A stretch of 64,000 nt of DNA from Pteria penguin. Its lineage: Eukaryota > Mollusca > Bivalvia > Pterioida > Pteriidae. Shown in pieces: positions 22,960 to 36,100 of this stretch. Both the position numbers and the translations under genes were made by a program. How positions within the stretch are numbered: the stretch's first letter is position 1; the number at the start of each line of letters is the position of its first letter. The notes below the pieces were generated by a model. It was not told the DNA's origin. It made no database searches and saw only the letters and a program-made list of their open reading frames with translations. The DNA lies in assembly GCA_035048485.1 (NCBI GenBank), contig CM068586.1, forward strand, positions 46,598,287-46,662,286, in the 5' to 3' direction.

Positions 22960-23900
22960 CTACTGGTCTCGACCAGTCGAGCTCATGCGATGGTCCTTCG
23001 TCCGTTGTCCGGCCGTCCGGACGTAAACAATTTATTTGTTCCCTCTTCTTCTCTGAAGGTATATGTCCCAAAGACTTAATTATGGTTTCATCTTGTTCGA
23101 TTGGTGGTCTAGTTGTGCATGTGCAATTTTGGTCCAGTTCGGACCCCCTGAGGTCCCACAAAGGGGCGTGGTTCCAAAATCTTGTTCTATCTTCTTCTCT
23201 AAAGGTATTTGCCTCAGAGACTTAATTATTGTCTTATCTTGTAAAGTAGATGGTCTAGTTATGCATGTGCCATTTTGGTCCTGTCCGGACCACTTGGGGT
23301 CCTAACAAAGGGGCGTGGTCCCAAAATTTTGTTCCCTCTTCTTCTCTGAAGGTATATGTTTCAGAGAGCTAATTAGGGTCTGATCTTGCTGGGTAGGCGG
23401 TCTAGTTGTGCATGTGCAATTTTGGTCCAGTTCGGACCCCTTGGGGTCCCACAAAGGGTGTGGTCCCAAAATTGTGTTATGTCTTTTACTATAAAGGTAT
23501 ATGTTCCCGGGACCCAATAACATTCTCATCTTGTTTGGTATGTGGTTTAGTGGTACATGTGCAATTTTGGTCCAGTTCGGACCCCCTGGGTCCCACAAAA
23601 GGGGTGTGGTCCCAAGATGTTGTTCCCTCTTCTTCTCTAACAATATATGTCCCACAGACTAAATTATAGTCTAATCCTGTTTGGTAGGATGTCTAGTTGT
23701 ACATGTGCAATTTTGGTCCAGTCTAGACCACTTTGGACCCCAACAAAGGGGTGTGGTCCCAAGATTCTGTGCCTTCTTTTTCCCTGAGGGTATAAATCCC
23801 AGAGACCTCTTTGTGGTTTCTTCTTGTTTGGGTGGTCTAGTTGTGCATGTGCAATTTTTGGTCTAGTCTGGACCCCTGGGGCCCTTCAAAGGGCGTGAGT
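22960..23900. repeat. 146-bp tandem repeat, about six copies
   Basis: Starts of the block TTCCCTCTTCTTCTCTGAAG recur at about 23039, 23185, 23331, 23475, 23621 and 23768, a steady ~146-bp period. Each unit carries GCATGTGCAATTTTGGTCCA and a GTGGTCCCAAAAT block. Upstream (22960-23035) is a short lead with GACCAGTCGAGCTC and GTCCGGCCGTCCGGAC. Frames through the array on both strands look protein-like only because of the repetition; 146 is not a multiple of three. Confidence 0.85.
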
Positions 23901-24589
23901 TACCCATACAGAAATGACCCCAATTGTTATTCTCACTACAGTGTAATGTAATTTGAAAGGGGGGTTATAGCTTTGTAGACATATGTGCAACACCTCAACA
24001 TTTGTATTTTATGTATGTATTTTTATCTTTCAACTATCTTCAATTTCCTCTCTTAATTATTTCCTGTATGGTTGACTTAGGTTGCAGTGTTTGTATGCTA
24101 GTCAGAATTGATTTTGGGCGAGTTGTCTTTTAATGTTTATATAACAGCGGCCATTTTGAATAAATTATTGAGAAAAGATCATAGTCCTGGAAAAGAAATA
24201 AGCACTAGATAAGATTGGAACAGTGTGAATAAAACCACTTAAAAGATAAATTGTGTATATTTGTAAATAAAATAAACACATTAGCCTACAGTGCGTTTAT
24301 GATACTATGTCAAGTAATCTCCAGAATTTCCTCTGACTCATGAACTTTATGATGGCCCTATATATATATATATATATATATATCACCATGTGATAAAAAT
24401 TTTTACGACACTTTTACAACCAGATATTGGCAAAAAAGAAAACAGACAAAAGACATTATTAAACATATAACAGTGCCGTAAACTCCTCTTGAAATAGTAT
24501 GAAGTCATTTCTCTAAAGCACTGACGGGCAATGAAAAAAAATGGGATAATGATTTATATATAAATGTATATATGGCTAGCAAAAAAAAT
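23901..24589. other. AT-rich DNA without recognised genes
   Basis: A (TA)n tract is at 24358-24384. Nothing else seen. Confidence 0.45.
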
Positions 24590-24895
24590 TAAACTAGTCG
24601 GAAGAAAAACTAGTCTCTGATACTTTATTTCTACACTTGAAACGACATTGGAAAATATCGAAAAGGGGGGGGGTGTTACAAAAATACTTCATCCCATCCC
24701 CTGTTTTGAAAAAAGAGGGGATGGGGCACATGCCCCTTTTGCTACCAGAAGAAAAACTAGCGTTTTACTGCTTTGTTTCCACACTTTAACTGATATTCTA
24801 ACTACTTGATGATAAAAAATCTTAAAGATTAAAGGGGGCGGAACATAACACCCCCCCCCCTTGATTTGAAAGAGGGGCACATTCCCCCGCTGCTG
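24590..24895. repeat. Two degenerate ~150-bp tandem copies
   Basis: Both halves contain GAAGAAAAACTAG, a CTTTATTTCTACAC or CTTTGTTTCCACAC block, a poly-G or poly-C tract and a GGGGCACAT block. Divergence is high. Identity is unknown; it may be an old transposon fragment duplicated once. Confidence 0.5.
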
Positions 24896-25321
24896 CCCCA
24901 CCCTTTGAAAAGATAATAAGAGGAAACCAGTAGAGCTTCAGTCTCGACAGAGGCTTCTGGTTACTTAATAAATTTTATGTTTGGATAAAAAGTAACATTG
25001 AATATACAATGTGTACATTTTAAATGATGAAACTGCTAATGCATTTTAAAATCAAATTTGAAATAGAGAAGTTACATTATCTATGTATTTTCTATTTAAT
25101 TATTATCTTTTATTATTATTATTTTATTTTTTTTTTTTTTTTGTTTTTTTATTATCGATATTAAAGGTACGATACATTTCATTATAGATCACAGACCCTT
25201 CCTTGGAAAAATTTGTTTTGGTTTGTATGCAAATTCCATTACAAACAATGTCATTTCAAATAAATTGATTCCAAATTCAGTGGTTTGTTCATTTCAGATG
25301 TTTTATTCATTGTTCATCTTG

Positions 25322-26492
25322 CAGTCTTTCCGAAATCTATTTTACATCACTAGCCAGTAAGGCTAGTCCAGCCCAAACTTTTACTAGCCAAAGGAAAATT
25401 CTACTAGCCCAGACAAAAAGTCTTTAATCTTGATAAATTTTAATTTCATAATTCATTGTTGTACATGAAGTCATAATCATTATTACACTTGTCATTGCAC
25501 TAAATTGTGCGTATTGAAAAGCACGTCATTGACGAGGATGTATCTGCAATTTGCAAGGCTGAAAAGATACACTACTCTCAGGATATGATACTTACGATAA
25601 GATATTATCGATACGATGATTTTTATGTGACCGATACTTCTTAAAATTAAAGAAAAACTTAAATTAAGGGATCGCCAGATCCAACCTTATCCATGCCCGT
25701 TTAGGTAATTTCATTAAAACTTCATTGGGATATGTACACTAACTTCTTTTAATCTGCGCACATCCATCATTTTCTATACGATAAAGGTACATATATTATA
25801 TGCATTCATGAATGCATTCACGAATAGATATAACAATTTGTATAATAGTAAACCACAACACATTTTATCTTCTGAATTTCATTACCCATTTGAGTGCAAG
25901 ATTTCTGGTAAATCACTTGCTTGGTCATTAGATACATTAAAGATAATGTATCTGACTATACTGTTGAAAAAGTTTGCAATACTATGTTTTTATTTCAGTT
26001 TTTAAAGTTCTATTTGCGTTTTGAGAGATCGTTTTTCTTTTTGTATTCAGAATTTCCTCTGATAAATTAAGCGGCAATAATCATTTAATGTTCTTCAATA
26101 AATACAGTTTTAAACCAAATTAAAATGTTCCAAATAAAATTTAATATGCCATCACTGACGAAGAGTTAAAGAAATCAAAGACATTTGCTTATCTAAAACT
26201 GTACTTGTTGAAGATAAAGAAGATTGTTAAACAATAGAGATTATAAAACGAAAGTCTCACAAGGTGTTCTTACAGCTGAATCGAACTAAAATTAATTCAG
26301 ACAATGATATCAAACACCGAATCAAAAGAAAATAACGAGCTGAATCGAAATTGCGATGAATCGTTTCATTCCTACTAGCAATGCGTCAATATTTTTACTA
26401 GCCAGTCGGGCTATTTCCAAACCAGATTTTACTAGCCCGAGGGACTTTTTTGTAGCCTCGGGCGTCGGGCTACTGAGTTTTCGGTAAGACTG
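25322..26492. mobile_element. 1.17-kb non-autonomous DNA transposon, 6-bp target duplication
   Basis: The left end CAGTCTTTCCGAAATCT and right end (other strand) CAGTCTTACCGAAAACT are inverted repeats. ATCTTG flanks both sides exactly (25316-25321 and 26493-26498). Inside each end are several copies of ACTAGCC-type words (TTTTACTAGCCAAAGG on the left, TTTTACTAGCCCGAGGG on the right), likely transposase-binding repeats. No coding region. A 6-bp duplication occurs in IS3EU and some hAT-like groups; which one applies is open. Confidence 0.7.
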
Positions 26493-26498
26493 ATCTTG

Positions 26499-27300
26499 TC
26501 TTCTCATTTTACGATTATATCAATTAGAAGACACTTAAAATTCTCTCAAGGAAGCAAACAAATGAGACAATTACCTGTATAATCCCTTTATCTCTAACTT
26601 TTGTTTCAAGTACACATTTCTGTTTGTAAGTACCTATACATATAAATGTATATATTGGCATGAAACCTTATTAATTTATCCAAAAAAAAAATACAATGAT
26701 TTCTGCCATTTTCTTCTTTAATTATCGGTTTTTCATCCAATAGACTAATGTTGTCCATGTTGGTGTGATCATCATTGAAATATGTATTGATCAATATTGA
26801 CTAAAATATTTAAAAAAAATGACACACTCCTAATGTCAAGAAACATCCTATGTTATCTGTTATATATGTGTAGTGGCTATCCATTATCTGTTACTCCTTA
26901 CGGTGCAACTCAAGTACTATTTGCAAGGACACTGCCTTACTGGAAACTATATATACAAGTTTCAATAAAAGATATCGCATCTTTATCCAAGAACTATACA
27001 CAAAGTCAAGCATCAAATCTCACTGTATCACAATAGCATGAAATCTAGACTTACAATGCATTTCCCTCGCCTATCATTTTGTGGACGAGTTCATGATTTA
27101 CTTTGCACTCATATTTGTACCAATACACCTAGGAAATAGTCAATTACTAATTTTTAAAAAAGTTGCATGTTGTTTTTAAAATAGCTAAATGGAAAACTGT
27201 ACAAGCATTGCAACAAGTCAGGAATTTTTCCTGATTTTCAAACAGTTTTTAATATTTGGTGGTTGATTTATGCAAATATGGTCTTTGGTCTATAAAATAA
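26499..27300. other. AT-rich DNA without recognised genes
   Basis: Short frames at 26606-26794 and 26797-27036 have no family features. Possible upstream exon of the MULE gene, but none could be identified. Confidence 0.35.
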
Positions 27301-28391
27301 CAGGCAAGGGAGGTAACTCCAGTTTGCTATTTTGATGAAAATTGATGCTGATGGAAAAAAGTGCATGAATTAATTTTCAAACCACAGATCCTGCACAGTC
27401 TGCCATTATTTCAAAATGCCATCTGATATTGGCCAATATAATCAAGATAATAATCAGAAAATTCTATTTTTCACTTACATATTTATTACAATTCAATGAT
27501 ATATTATCATGACACTTTGACAACATTAAATAATGTAAACAATAGGTACATAAAGACATGAAAACCCTTTTTTTCTTTCAGTCGGATGAAATACGACGAC
27601 AAAATGAATTTTTGGCCGAGTATGGTCTGGCACGCAGGAATGTACTTGGGGATGGCAACTGCCTTTTTCGGGTCTATTAGTTATGCATTAACTGGGGATG
27701 AAAATTTGTATGACATTTTAAGGGAATCTGCTGTTAATCATATGCGCTTAAATATCAATGAATTTTCCATTTTTTTTCCAAGATCAAGGGATGGATATTC
27801 ATACAGAATTGGAAGCATTAGCAGTTGATGGAACTTATGCTGGACAAGAGTGCATTGTACCATTAGCTCAATATTTAGGTATAAATATTATGGTGACATC
27901 TGGTGGTCATGAAAATAATCACCAGATGTTCACAATGGAGCACCCCCCAAATTCTTTTTCATCAACTTCTGATGTTTTAACAATACATATTGTTTATTTA
28001 TCTCTTGGTGGAGGACATTACGATGCAGTCATAGAAAGCAATGCTCCTTCTATTGAAACCCCGTTAATAACTAAAGTCAACTCTGTCTCAGATGTTAGGT
28101 CATCCTTCACCATAAACTCTAAATGTAGATTAAGTAATAAATTTGAGAATAAAGAGGCTACAAAATCCAAGTGTACAACTATTGAAAATAACAAAGGTAC
28201 ACATAGCCAAGCTAAACCTGTTGAAATTGACAATGACAAACCAATAAAGACAAATAATGATAACTGTGTATTCAAGACATATCAATGTATGTACTGCAGT
28301 AAAAAATTCAGAAACAAATGTTCCTTAAAAGCACATCAAATGAAATTTCATAATGAAATGGCTAATTTGTCAGTTAAAACTAGAGTAAATT

Positions 28392-28612
28392 ATAATAAAT
28401 GTTTAATTCCATCTTGTGAGAGTAAATTATAATAAATGTTTAATTCCATCTTGTGATAGTAAATTATAATAAATGTTTAATTCCTTCTTGTGATAGTAAA
28501 TTATAATAAATGTTTAATTCCTTCTTGTGATAGTAAATTATAATAAATGTTTAATTCCATCTTGTAATAGTAAATTATAATAAATGTTTAATTCCTTCTT
28601 GTGATAGTAAAT
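28392..28612. repeat. 37-bp minisatellite inside the MULE coding region, about 6 copies
   Basis: The unit is AGTAAATTATAATAAATGTT followed by TAATTCCTTCTTGTGAT. The first copy is part of the coding sequence for the second zinc finger (NYNKCLIPSC), and the coding sense resumes after the last copy (SKFRTVIDTLAHLESSHG). The extra copies add 2 bases modulo 3 and an in-frame TAA, so the expansion disrupts the gene. Confidence 0.85.
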
Positions 28613-28897
28613 TCAGAACGGTTATAGACACTCTTGCTCATCTGGAATCTTCGCATGGAGCTGTAATATCTAGATCAAATTTATTTTTCAACTCTTTAGA
28701 CGAATTTAATTCATGGAAAGAAAATGAAGAAATAAATAACAATGTCTTTTTCAGTAAGGTTAGACCACAATTTACAGGCACTAAACAATCATCCATACAA
28801 TATATTTGTAATAGAAATGGAAAAAATAAAGATATAAACAAGATTTATAAGAGGATGCTGAATGCTAAAGGAACTTCTAAACTTAACCATCTTTGTC

Positions 28898-29150
28898 AAC
28901 CCTAGGACTTGTTGACCGTTCAGTGATTGGTCAAAGCACATCATCTCGACCAATGAGATCAACGATCACAACAACATCCCAAAGACGGAAATCAGGCATT
29001 GAATAGTAATGTCTAGAAACGATCCGGACACGGCGTATAATACAATGAAACAAGTTTTTTTCCGGACAGATCAGCGAAAAAAAAAAACTGATCAGTGGAA
29101 AATCGTGAAAAGCGGAATTCCGTTTAAAAGCGGAAAATAATCATGTCTGT
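28898..29150. other. 253-bp insertion flanked by a 52-bp direct duplication
   Basis: The coding segment 28846-28897 (TATAAGAGGATGCTGAATGC and following) is repeated at 29151-29202 with about three differences. The DNA between them does not belong to the gene and carries the pair CAGATCAGCG / ACTGATCAGTGG around an A-run. Its origin is unknown. Confidence 0.7.
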
Positions 29151-31406
29151 TATAAGAGGATGCCGAATGCTAAAGGAACTTCAAAACTTAACCATCTTTG
29201 TCCAGCGCGTATGTATGTAAAGTTTAATGAAAATGGAGTAAAGGTAGATTACATTCATACACATACACATTCTATTGATTTTGACCAGTCTAAATATCTA
29301 CCTATCCCCCAATCAGTTAGGGAAGATATATCTAGGAAACTGTCTCTGCAGATTCCTGTTGATAACATCATTGAAAATTTAAGAGGCAATATTGGTAACA
29401 TTGATAACAGAGATATAAGCGAAATAAAATATTTTCAACTTATAAATAGAAAAAACATTGTTGAAATGAGAAGAAAAATAGAAGAATCAAAATTCAAATA
29501 CCATGAAGACGATGCCACATCAACACTTCTTTGGATAGAACATTTAAGAAGTTTAAAAGAAAACCCTATCCTCTATTATAAGCAATTCAACATTCAAAAT
29601 ACAAAATCACAATTATCTAAAGGTGATTTTATGTTGGTTTTCATGTTTGAAGAACAATCTCAAATGTATAAAAAATTCGCTGGTAGAATATTATGTATAG
29701 ACTCTATTCATAAAACTACAGCGTATAACTTTAAACTTATAACATTATTAGTAATAGATGAATATCACAATGATTATCCTGTTTCTTTTTGTATCAGCAA
29801 TAGGGAAGATACAGAAATTATGTCTATTTTCCTAAACGCTGTGAAAACCAAATGTCCTGAAACAAGTGTTTATAGACTCATGTCTGATGATGACTGCTGT
29901 GCAATCAATGCAGCTAAATCTGTATTTGGTAGTAACATTAAACAATATCTGTGTGTCTGGCATGTTCATCAGTCATGGAAACGAAAACTGGCATCTATAA
30001 CAGATAAAACCCATAAATTAGAAATAAATTTTTATCTATATAGCATGCTAAATGCTAAAACAGAAAATGAATTTACACAATACAAAAATGCTTTTGTTAC
30101 AAAATATTATGTTTCAGAGCCTGAATTTTAAAATTATTTCACTTCTAATTATTTTAACAGACCTGAAACATGGGCCTTATATAGGAGAGAAACGGATTTA
30201 CAAACATCAATTACTACCAATATGTTTATCGAAAGTTTCCATAATAACTTGAAAACAAATTATCTTGGAAGAAAACAAAATAAACGAGTCGATAAATTAT
30301 TGTATGTCTGGACAGAAATTGATAAACATTACTACCTAGCAAGAGTTAAAAAAAATTTAAATAATAATAATAATAATAATAACAGCTTTAATATGACCAA
30401 TTCGTCTACTCTGGACAGTCGACATGAGCATGGAATGAACATTGAAAATGATAATGTTCACTGTATAAATCAGTTTCAATTTTCTGTGACTTCATCTCGG
30501 AATTCAACTACTTCCTATACAATTACAAAAAAGAATAACATTTGTAATTTACAATCTTGTTTTAAAAAATGTAAAGTTCTACCTTGTATAAACATATGTG
30601 GTCATATGTATTCATGTAGCTGTCCAGATAAAGATTCTCTATGTAAACATATCCATAAAGTTCATTCCATGTCTCTAACTGTGCAAGAAAATGATTGTGA
30701 AATAGGCCATCCTTTAATTCATACTGAAAATAAAAATACAAAACCTCAAAAAAGAAATAAAACAGATGTTACAAAATTACTGCTTAGATTTGAAAAAGGT
30801 ATTAAAACACTAAGAGAGCAAGTTAATGACCCAAACATAGTACCATTATCTCTAAAAAATATTGTTATAAATATTTAAAAAATGACTGACATCAATAAGG
30901 CATCTGTCAATTTTAAAAAAGTAGATTCACTAAAAGAAAAGATAAAAATAATTTCAAATAGGAAAATTGAGAAACAACCTACATTTAAAAAAGCTGGTAA
31001 AAACAAGAAACAGAAGGTATTAAGAGCTCCAACTGATGATGAAAGAAACAGGTTGCTCAATACTCCTAGAGTAGCACCGTATCCACTACTGCCTATGGGT
31101 CCTAGTAGAGTGCCTAATATTATTCAATCTAATGATACAGAATATCAACCCTTTCTTAACCATGACGGAGGCATTGCAATACCTCATAATTACTTAATTC
31201 TGCCGGCTCTTCAAAATAAGAATATTATTGTTAAACTGCCTGATGGTCGCTCCATGAAAATAGTTGCCACTGATGGTCCAAAAGATGATGATCAAACCTA
31301 AATCATAATCAAAGGCTTGAAGAGCCACAAAGGCGTCGAGCTAAATTTGATTTAAAGCTGTCAAAAGTAGCAGAAATTACCAGTTGTGTTCATCTTTTTT
31401 GTTGAA

Positions 31407-33110
31407 TTCCGGTAATTTTTTTAATAGAGTAAAAATAAAAGCTCAAGAACCAACAGTCACATATCATATAATATATCATCATAACATTTTATTGCTCTTT
31501 ATATCATTCTTCCAGAAATATGTCAAATATCTTTTCACAAAGAATATACATGTGAAATCAATCGAACACCATTGCCATTTTTTTTTACAAAGAAAAGGAC
31601 GAGTTGTTACCATTGCCTGTAAAATATGGAAGCCTTATGCTTAATTTGTTTTAAGATATGGTCTAGGTTACTGTTTTCGTCTACGCCACTAAAACTGACA
31701 CTAGGGCCAACAGCTTCTATATATCGTCCATACACACTACTTATTCGGTCGTTTATTGTATGTGCACGTGTAAGGGCTACAACGCCATGCCGTTCGCTGT
31801 AATGACGCAAGCCGATTGTGCATCACAATCGCACTTTATCGGTTGATTTGGAATAAAATCTTCACATGTAAGTTCTACGTAATTCATTTTTCATGCATTC
31901 AATCTAAAATCCTGTCTTAATCCATGCTATCATCCTTTACATCCGCATTAAATTTTGTAGGCGATTTGAAAATTTTCTCGGCTGCCAATTTTTATGCCCT
32001 CGTGGGAACTTTTCCAGATATATGAAAGACCATGTGATATATACACATGCTACTTCCCTAATATGGAAAAAAATGAGGCGTGGCTTCAGAAATTTTAGCG
32101 GGAAAATTCATAACTGCGCAAAAACAAGCAAGTAATTCCCATTAACACAAAGCTACTTGGCTTTGTGACCAACATCTTGATCATTTAATGCTATTCCGAT
32201 TACAACTTAAACTTTTTAAAAAGCTATGCTTGTTTAAGATAGACTGGAGTTACCTGCTCTTGCTTGCTATTGCTGCGCGAAGAGACAAGTGACCACCGCC
32301 ATTTTGTAGAGGCTATTCCTTGACCAGCAAGTGTTATTTATAGCACAGACGGTAAGGGCAGATAAGAAGCTGTACACACTGCGTGTAATTATTTTAAAAA
32401 TTCGTCTGCAGTAGCATACACAGCATAGGTATACAGTACCTGATGTAATTTACGAGAGGCTCGTGATGTTTAGCCTTGAGGACGTAATTAATTTTGTCGA
32501 TATTTGTTAATTCTAATTAATTTTGTCGATATTTGTTAATTCTGGGTTAAATGAATTAAACAAATCAAAATCCAGTGAGATAAAAATAACCGATAACGCG
32601 TCACTTGAACCTAGGTCAGCCTCGTTATGAATTAGTGGTCACCTGTCTAGATATCTTTGTGATACGCATTGCCAGTCTATATTTAGGATTCTATGACATA
32701 TTTTATTTGTTCTTTTTTAGACTGAAATTTATATCTACAGATATTATTATTATATTATTTATATTATTATATGTATTTCGAAGATCGCGCGATCGGTTTC
32801 CATATTGGCGCTTAATGTCAAATTAGGCCTTGATGGCGTGTGTTACAAACGTTCTACTACGATTTCTCCAAATAAGGCAATATGTCACCTGGTCTTCCCC
32901 ATATTTGGAAAAATTCCCATGAAGTGCGATTGTAATTCATAATCGGCTTGCGTCATCATGGCGGATGAATATTTTAACACACACACAATAAGCGACAGAA
33001 TAATACGTGTTTTAGGGCAATATATTGATAATTTAAGTTGAGCAGACCTATGCTTAAACCTATTTCTGTGCACTGAAATTTCAATAACAAGGATAACAAA
33101 GCCGGTTTTG
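31407..33110. other. Non-coding region with a ~100-bp inverted pair
   Basis: ATGACGCAAGCCGATTGTGC at 31800 is inverted at about 32930-32960 (ATGATGACGCAAGCCGATTA on the other strand). The similarity runs over ~100 bp including GTCGYTTATTGTRTGTG. It may be the terminal repeat of an undetected ~1.2-kb element. A 29-bp direct repeat (TAATTAATTTTGTCGATATT...) is at 32487-32542. No gene recognised. Confidence 0.45.
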
Positions 33111-36100
33111 CGAGAACTTTTACTACGTTTAGTACTTTAAAGAAGGTACTACTTTGTTACGTGAATTAAAAAGGCGGTGCAGATGTAAAATTCTTACGAT
33201 CCCTAAAAGACTGTTGAGCAAATGCTCGAAGCCTTAAAAACTCAATTTATCTATTGTCTTTCATTCATAAATCTGAATTTACTGCTGTCGTTGGTTTTAG
33301 AAGTTTAATAATGAGGTCTAATCAGATTTTCATAATCTTAACTCGTATTTATAATGTACTTTTTTGTACAGAGAGGAGATAAGAGGATTCAAACCTGAAA
33401 CATTCATGAATTTTAAACTTCCTGTAAAATCTATCATTGCAGATCTCCTTCACTAATGACAAATAACATACAATGAATATGCTTTAAAACTAAGATAAAT
33501 AAAACCTGTTTAAAAAGCAACTAATAATGTATATTCCATATTTCCACTGGCCATAAAAAGTATTTAAAATATTAAAGATAAAAGTTAGTTATATAAGAAG
33601 GCCTATTTATACCTGTGACTTTAAGTTTTTTTTTTAAAGATTTTACATTTTCGGAAAATCCTTACTGACTTCTCAGGAAATCACACAAATTACCACTTAG
33701 TAAAATTAATGTGATAAGACCTTGTCCCAAAACGTAAGAACTATTAATACAATAAATACATGTATATGTACCTACTTCTAATAAAAATGTGATCTCATTA
33801 TTGGAGAAGGCAAAGAGCCACAAAGATGTAAATCATGTACTTCACAGCTACGTAACATGAATACCTACAATAAACAAATTTTAAGGGTAATTTGTAATAA
33901 AACAATATGACTGGATTGAAAAGCAAATTCGAAACTACATTTGTATTGTTCATTTTGTTCATTTGTGTTATATCGTTGTTCCAAAAATTGTTTTTGGTCT
34001 TTATGGTTGTGAGAAATCTGTAACTAGCAATGCTGAATTACTGATCGAGTACTAGATTAGTCAGCGTTGTATGGATGCAGAACTGATCACAATAGGAGTA
34101 CATTTAATTTTGCTATCATTTGTTATTCATTAACAATTTTATAAGAGCTATAGTCATAGCGTGCCGTGCATTGCCGTTGTTAAAAATGAAATTATATACT
34201 AACAATCTACAGTGATTTTAGAAGGGGATGAGTGATCATAAAGGGTGTGGAAGGAAGTGAGGTTATCATTTAAACCCCAACATTTCATATATGGTCTAGT
34301 ATCTAAAATAAATTCAAATAAACAACTTTGTATATTTTTCATGAATATTTATTTTATTGAAAGATCATGAAGTTTATAGATTCCTTTTAACTTTTCTCTG
34401 TGGTCAGTTAGATGCTCAGGTGAGCAATGTGTCCAATGGGACTCTTGGAAATAAAGCAAAAAGTAACAATAATAAATATAAAAAAAAAAAAAAAAAAACC
34501 CCGAAAACCCCCCAAAAAAACAAATTTTCTTTTTAGGTAAATAAATTTGCAGTAATTCAAATGTTTATTCCATTTTTTCATTCATTGACTGAATATCATT
34601 CCTTTAATGCCCCCTTAATTGTAAGTAATCATTAAAGAACTCAAAATTCAATGTAAAATTATGCCTTTTTGTTTGTAATTAAGTCTATCCTGATCATATT
34701 TAATCTTCCCATTATATAATGATCAGTCTTCAAAAGTTATTTTTAGAAATAAATGTTAATAAGAATGTTTCATTAAATTATACAAATATAATCAGGATAA
34801 ACTAATTATTTAAAATGCAAATCAAAGTTTATGCTATCTTCTTTTTATAAACCAAGGCAGAATGGCCACAGGTTTTGATGAATAATATTCCATTAACATA
34901 ATTATATACTTTAGAAAACTTTATTTCAAATTTCAATTAACTGATGAAAAACTATGGCAACTTTACTGCAGATGAATTATAAAATTTTCAAATTTTCCTA
35001 AAAAAAAATTATTTCACCTGATTTTTCCCTGAAAGGAAATTTTCAAGCACTTTCCCTGTTTTCAAGGTTCTGTGGCAACCCTGAATAAAGTTGATATGCT
35101 TTATAAATTTCAATTTGCATTTACTAGGGCAGAAACTCACATGGCAAATGTGGTTTAACACATGGAATGTAATAGAAAATAGTGCCATTACTTCTTTTCT
35201 TTCAGATTTATTAAATAGTGAATATCTTTAAAATTCTTCAAACAATTTCAAAATTAATACACCTTTCACATAAAAACAAATAACTTTTTGTATACATACA
35301 TTACATACTTAATTTTTATCAATATGATTATGCCTAACGTGCCATGTGGGTCTTGGGGGAGCTTTTAAAATTAATTTTGAATAACAAAAAGATTTACATG
35401 ATATACAATGCTTCCATTCAATATTCGTTGAACTATTTGATGGGCCTTAATAATGCGTCATAAAGGGAATGATAGTGTTAAATCTAGGATTCAAAAAGGG
35501 CACACAAATTTCTCCAACAAAAGGGCACTTTTTTAACGTGGTATTTGGTAAAAAGGGCACATAATTTAGTGACTTCTGTCACCAATATATTAAAAAATTT
35601 AGTTTAGAATTGCATTATTTCTTTGTTTTATTAACTTAGATGATATTTGAAAATGTAAAATATAATTCCTCTTGATATTGATAATTTGATGTAATTTGCA
35701 ACACTTAACATTGTTTTTGTTGAAAATTTTATTTCCAGCTTGTCTTCAGAATAAATTCCTTTTCACAGTTGTAGGAACTATAACCTGTATAATCTGTTAC
35801 AATTACATTATTGCAATCATTAAATGCTTTTGACTACTGCATTAATTCTCAATTTATAAAAACTTATACTGTTTCATGTTCTTGTACATTAATCTAAACT
35901 TCTCCAAGAGCAGCATTGCTTCTTCTGTCTATTACTGGCAAAATGAGATAATGCAAGTTTTATAATTGTACCTTAGACAGTCTTTACACGTATCAATATT
36001 TTTTACATATTAACGAAAATATTTGAACGACATGCCATTATTTTAGCTGAACTAATACAATTAATAAAACATTTTATTATTAATTGCTCATAAAGGATTC

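Larger units (their letters stand above)
27582..31406 (+). pseudogene. MULE transposase with N-terminal OTU cysteine protease
   Basis: A splice acceptor (TTTCTTTCAG, ending 27581) precedes the OTU domain: GDGNCLFRSISYALTG holds the catalytic Asp/Cys and GGGHYDAVIES the catalytic His (about 28012). Next come a C2H2 finger (YQCMYCSKKFRNKCSLKAH, 28280-28350), a second C2H2-like finger split by a 37-bp repeat expansion, then a FLYWCH/WRKY-like region. The DDE domain begins at about 29160: first Asp in CIDSIHKTTAYNF, second in MSDDDCCAIN, the CVWHVHQSW motif, and Glu in NMFIESFHNNLK (30231). A SWIM finger follows (YSCSCPDKDSLCKHIHKVH, about 30607). Breaks: one-base shifts in a G-run (about 27670) and a T-run (about 27775), the 37-bp expansion, a 253-bp insertion, and in-frame TAA at 30129 and 30876. 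A Lys/Arg-rich tail reaches 31301 and, after a shift, about 31406. Catalytic residues of both enzymes are intact. The upstream exon was not found. Confidence 0.8.
27301..32266 (+). mobile_element. OTU-carrying MULE, candidate boundaries
   Basis: CAGGCAAGGGAGGTAACTCC at 27301 is matched in inverse at 32244-32266 (GCAAGAGCAGGTAACTCCAG on the other strand), flanking the OTU/MULE transposase gene. If these are the terminal repeats the element is ~4.96 kb with short ends. No convincing 8-10 bp target duplication was found, and AAGGGAGGTAACTC-like words are common in mollusc repeats, so the boundaries are tentative. Confidence 0.35.

Noticed and set aside
22937..23866. Cys/Trp/Pro-rich frames on both strands at 22937-23866
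   Set aside because: They follow a 146-bp tandem repeat, change frame between units and match no family.
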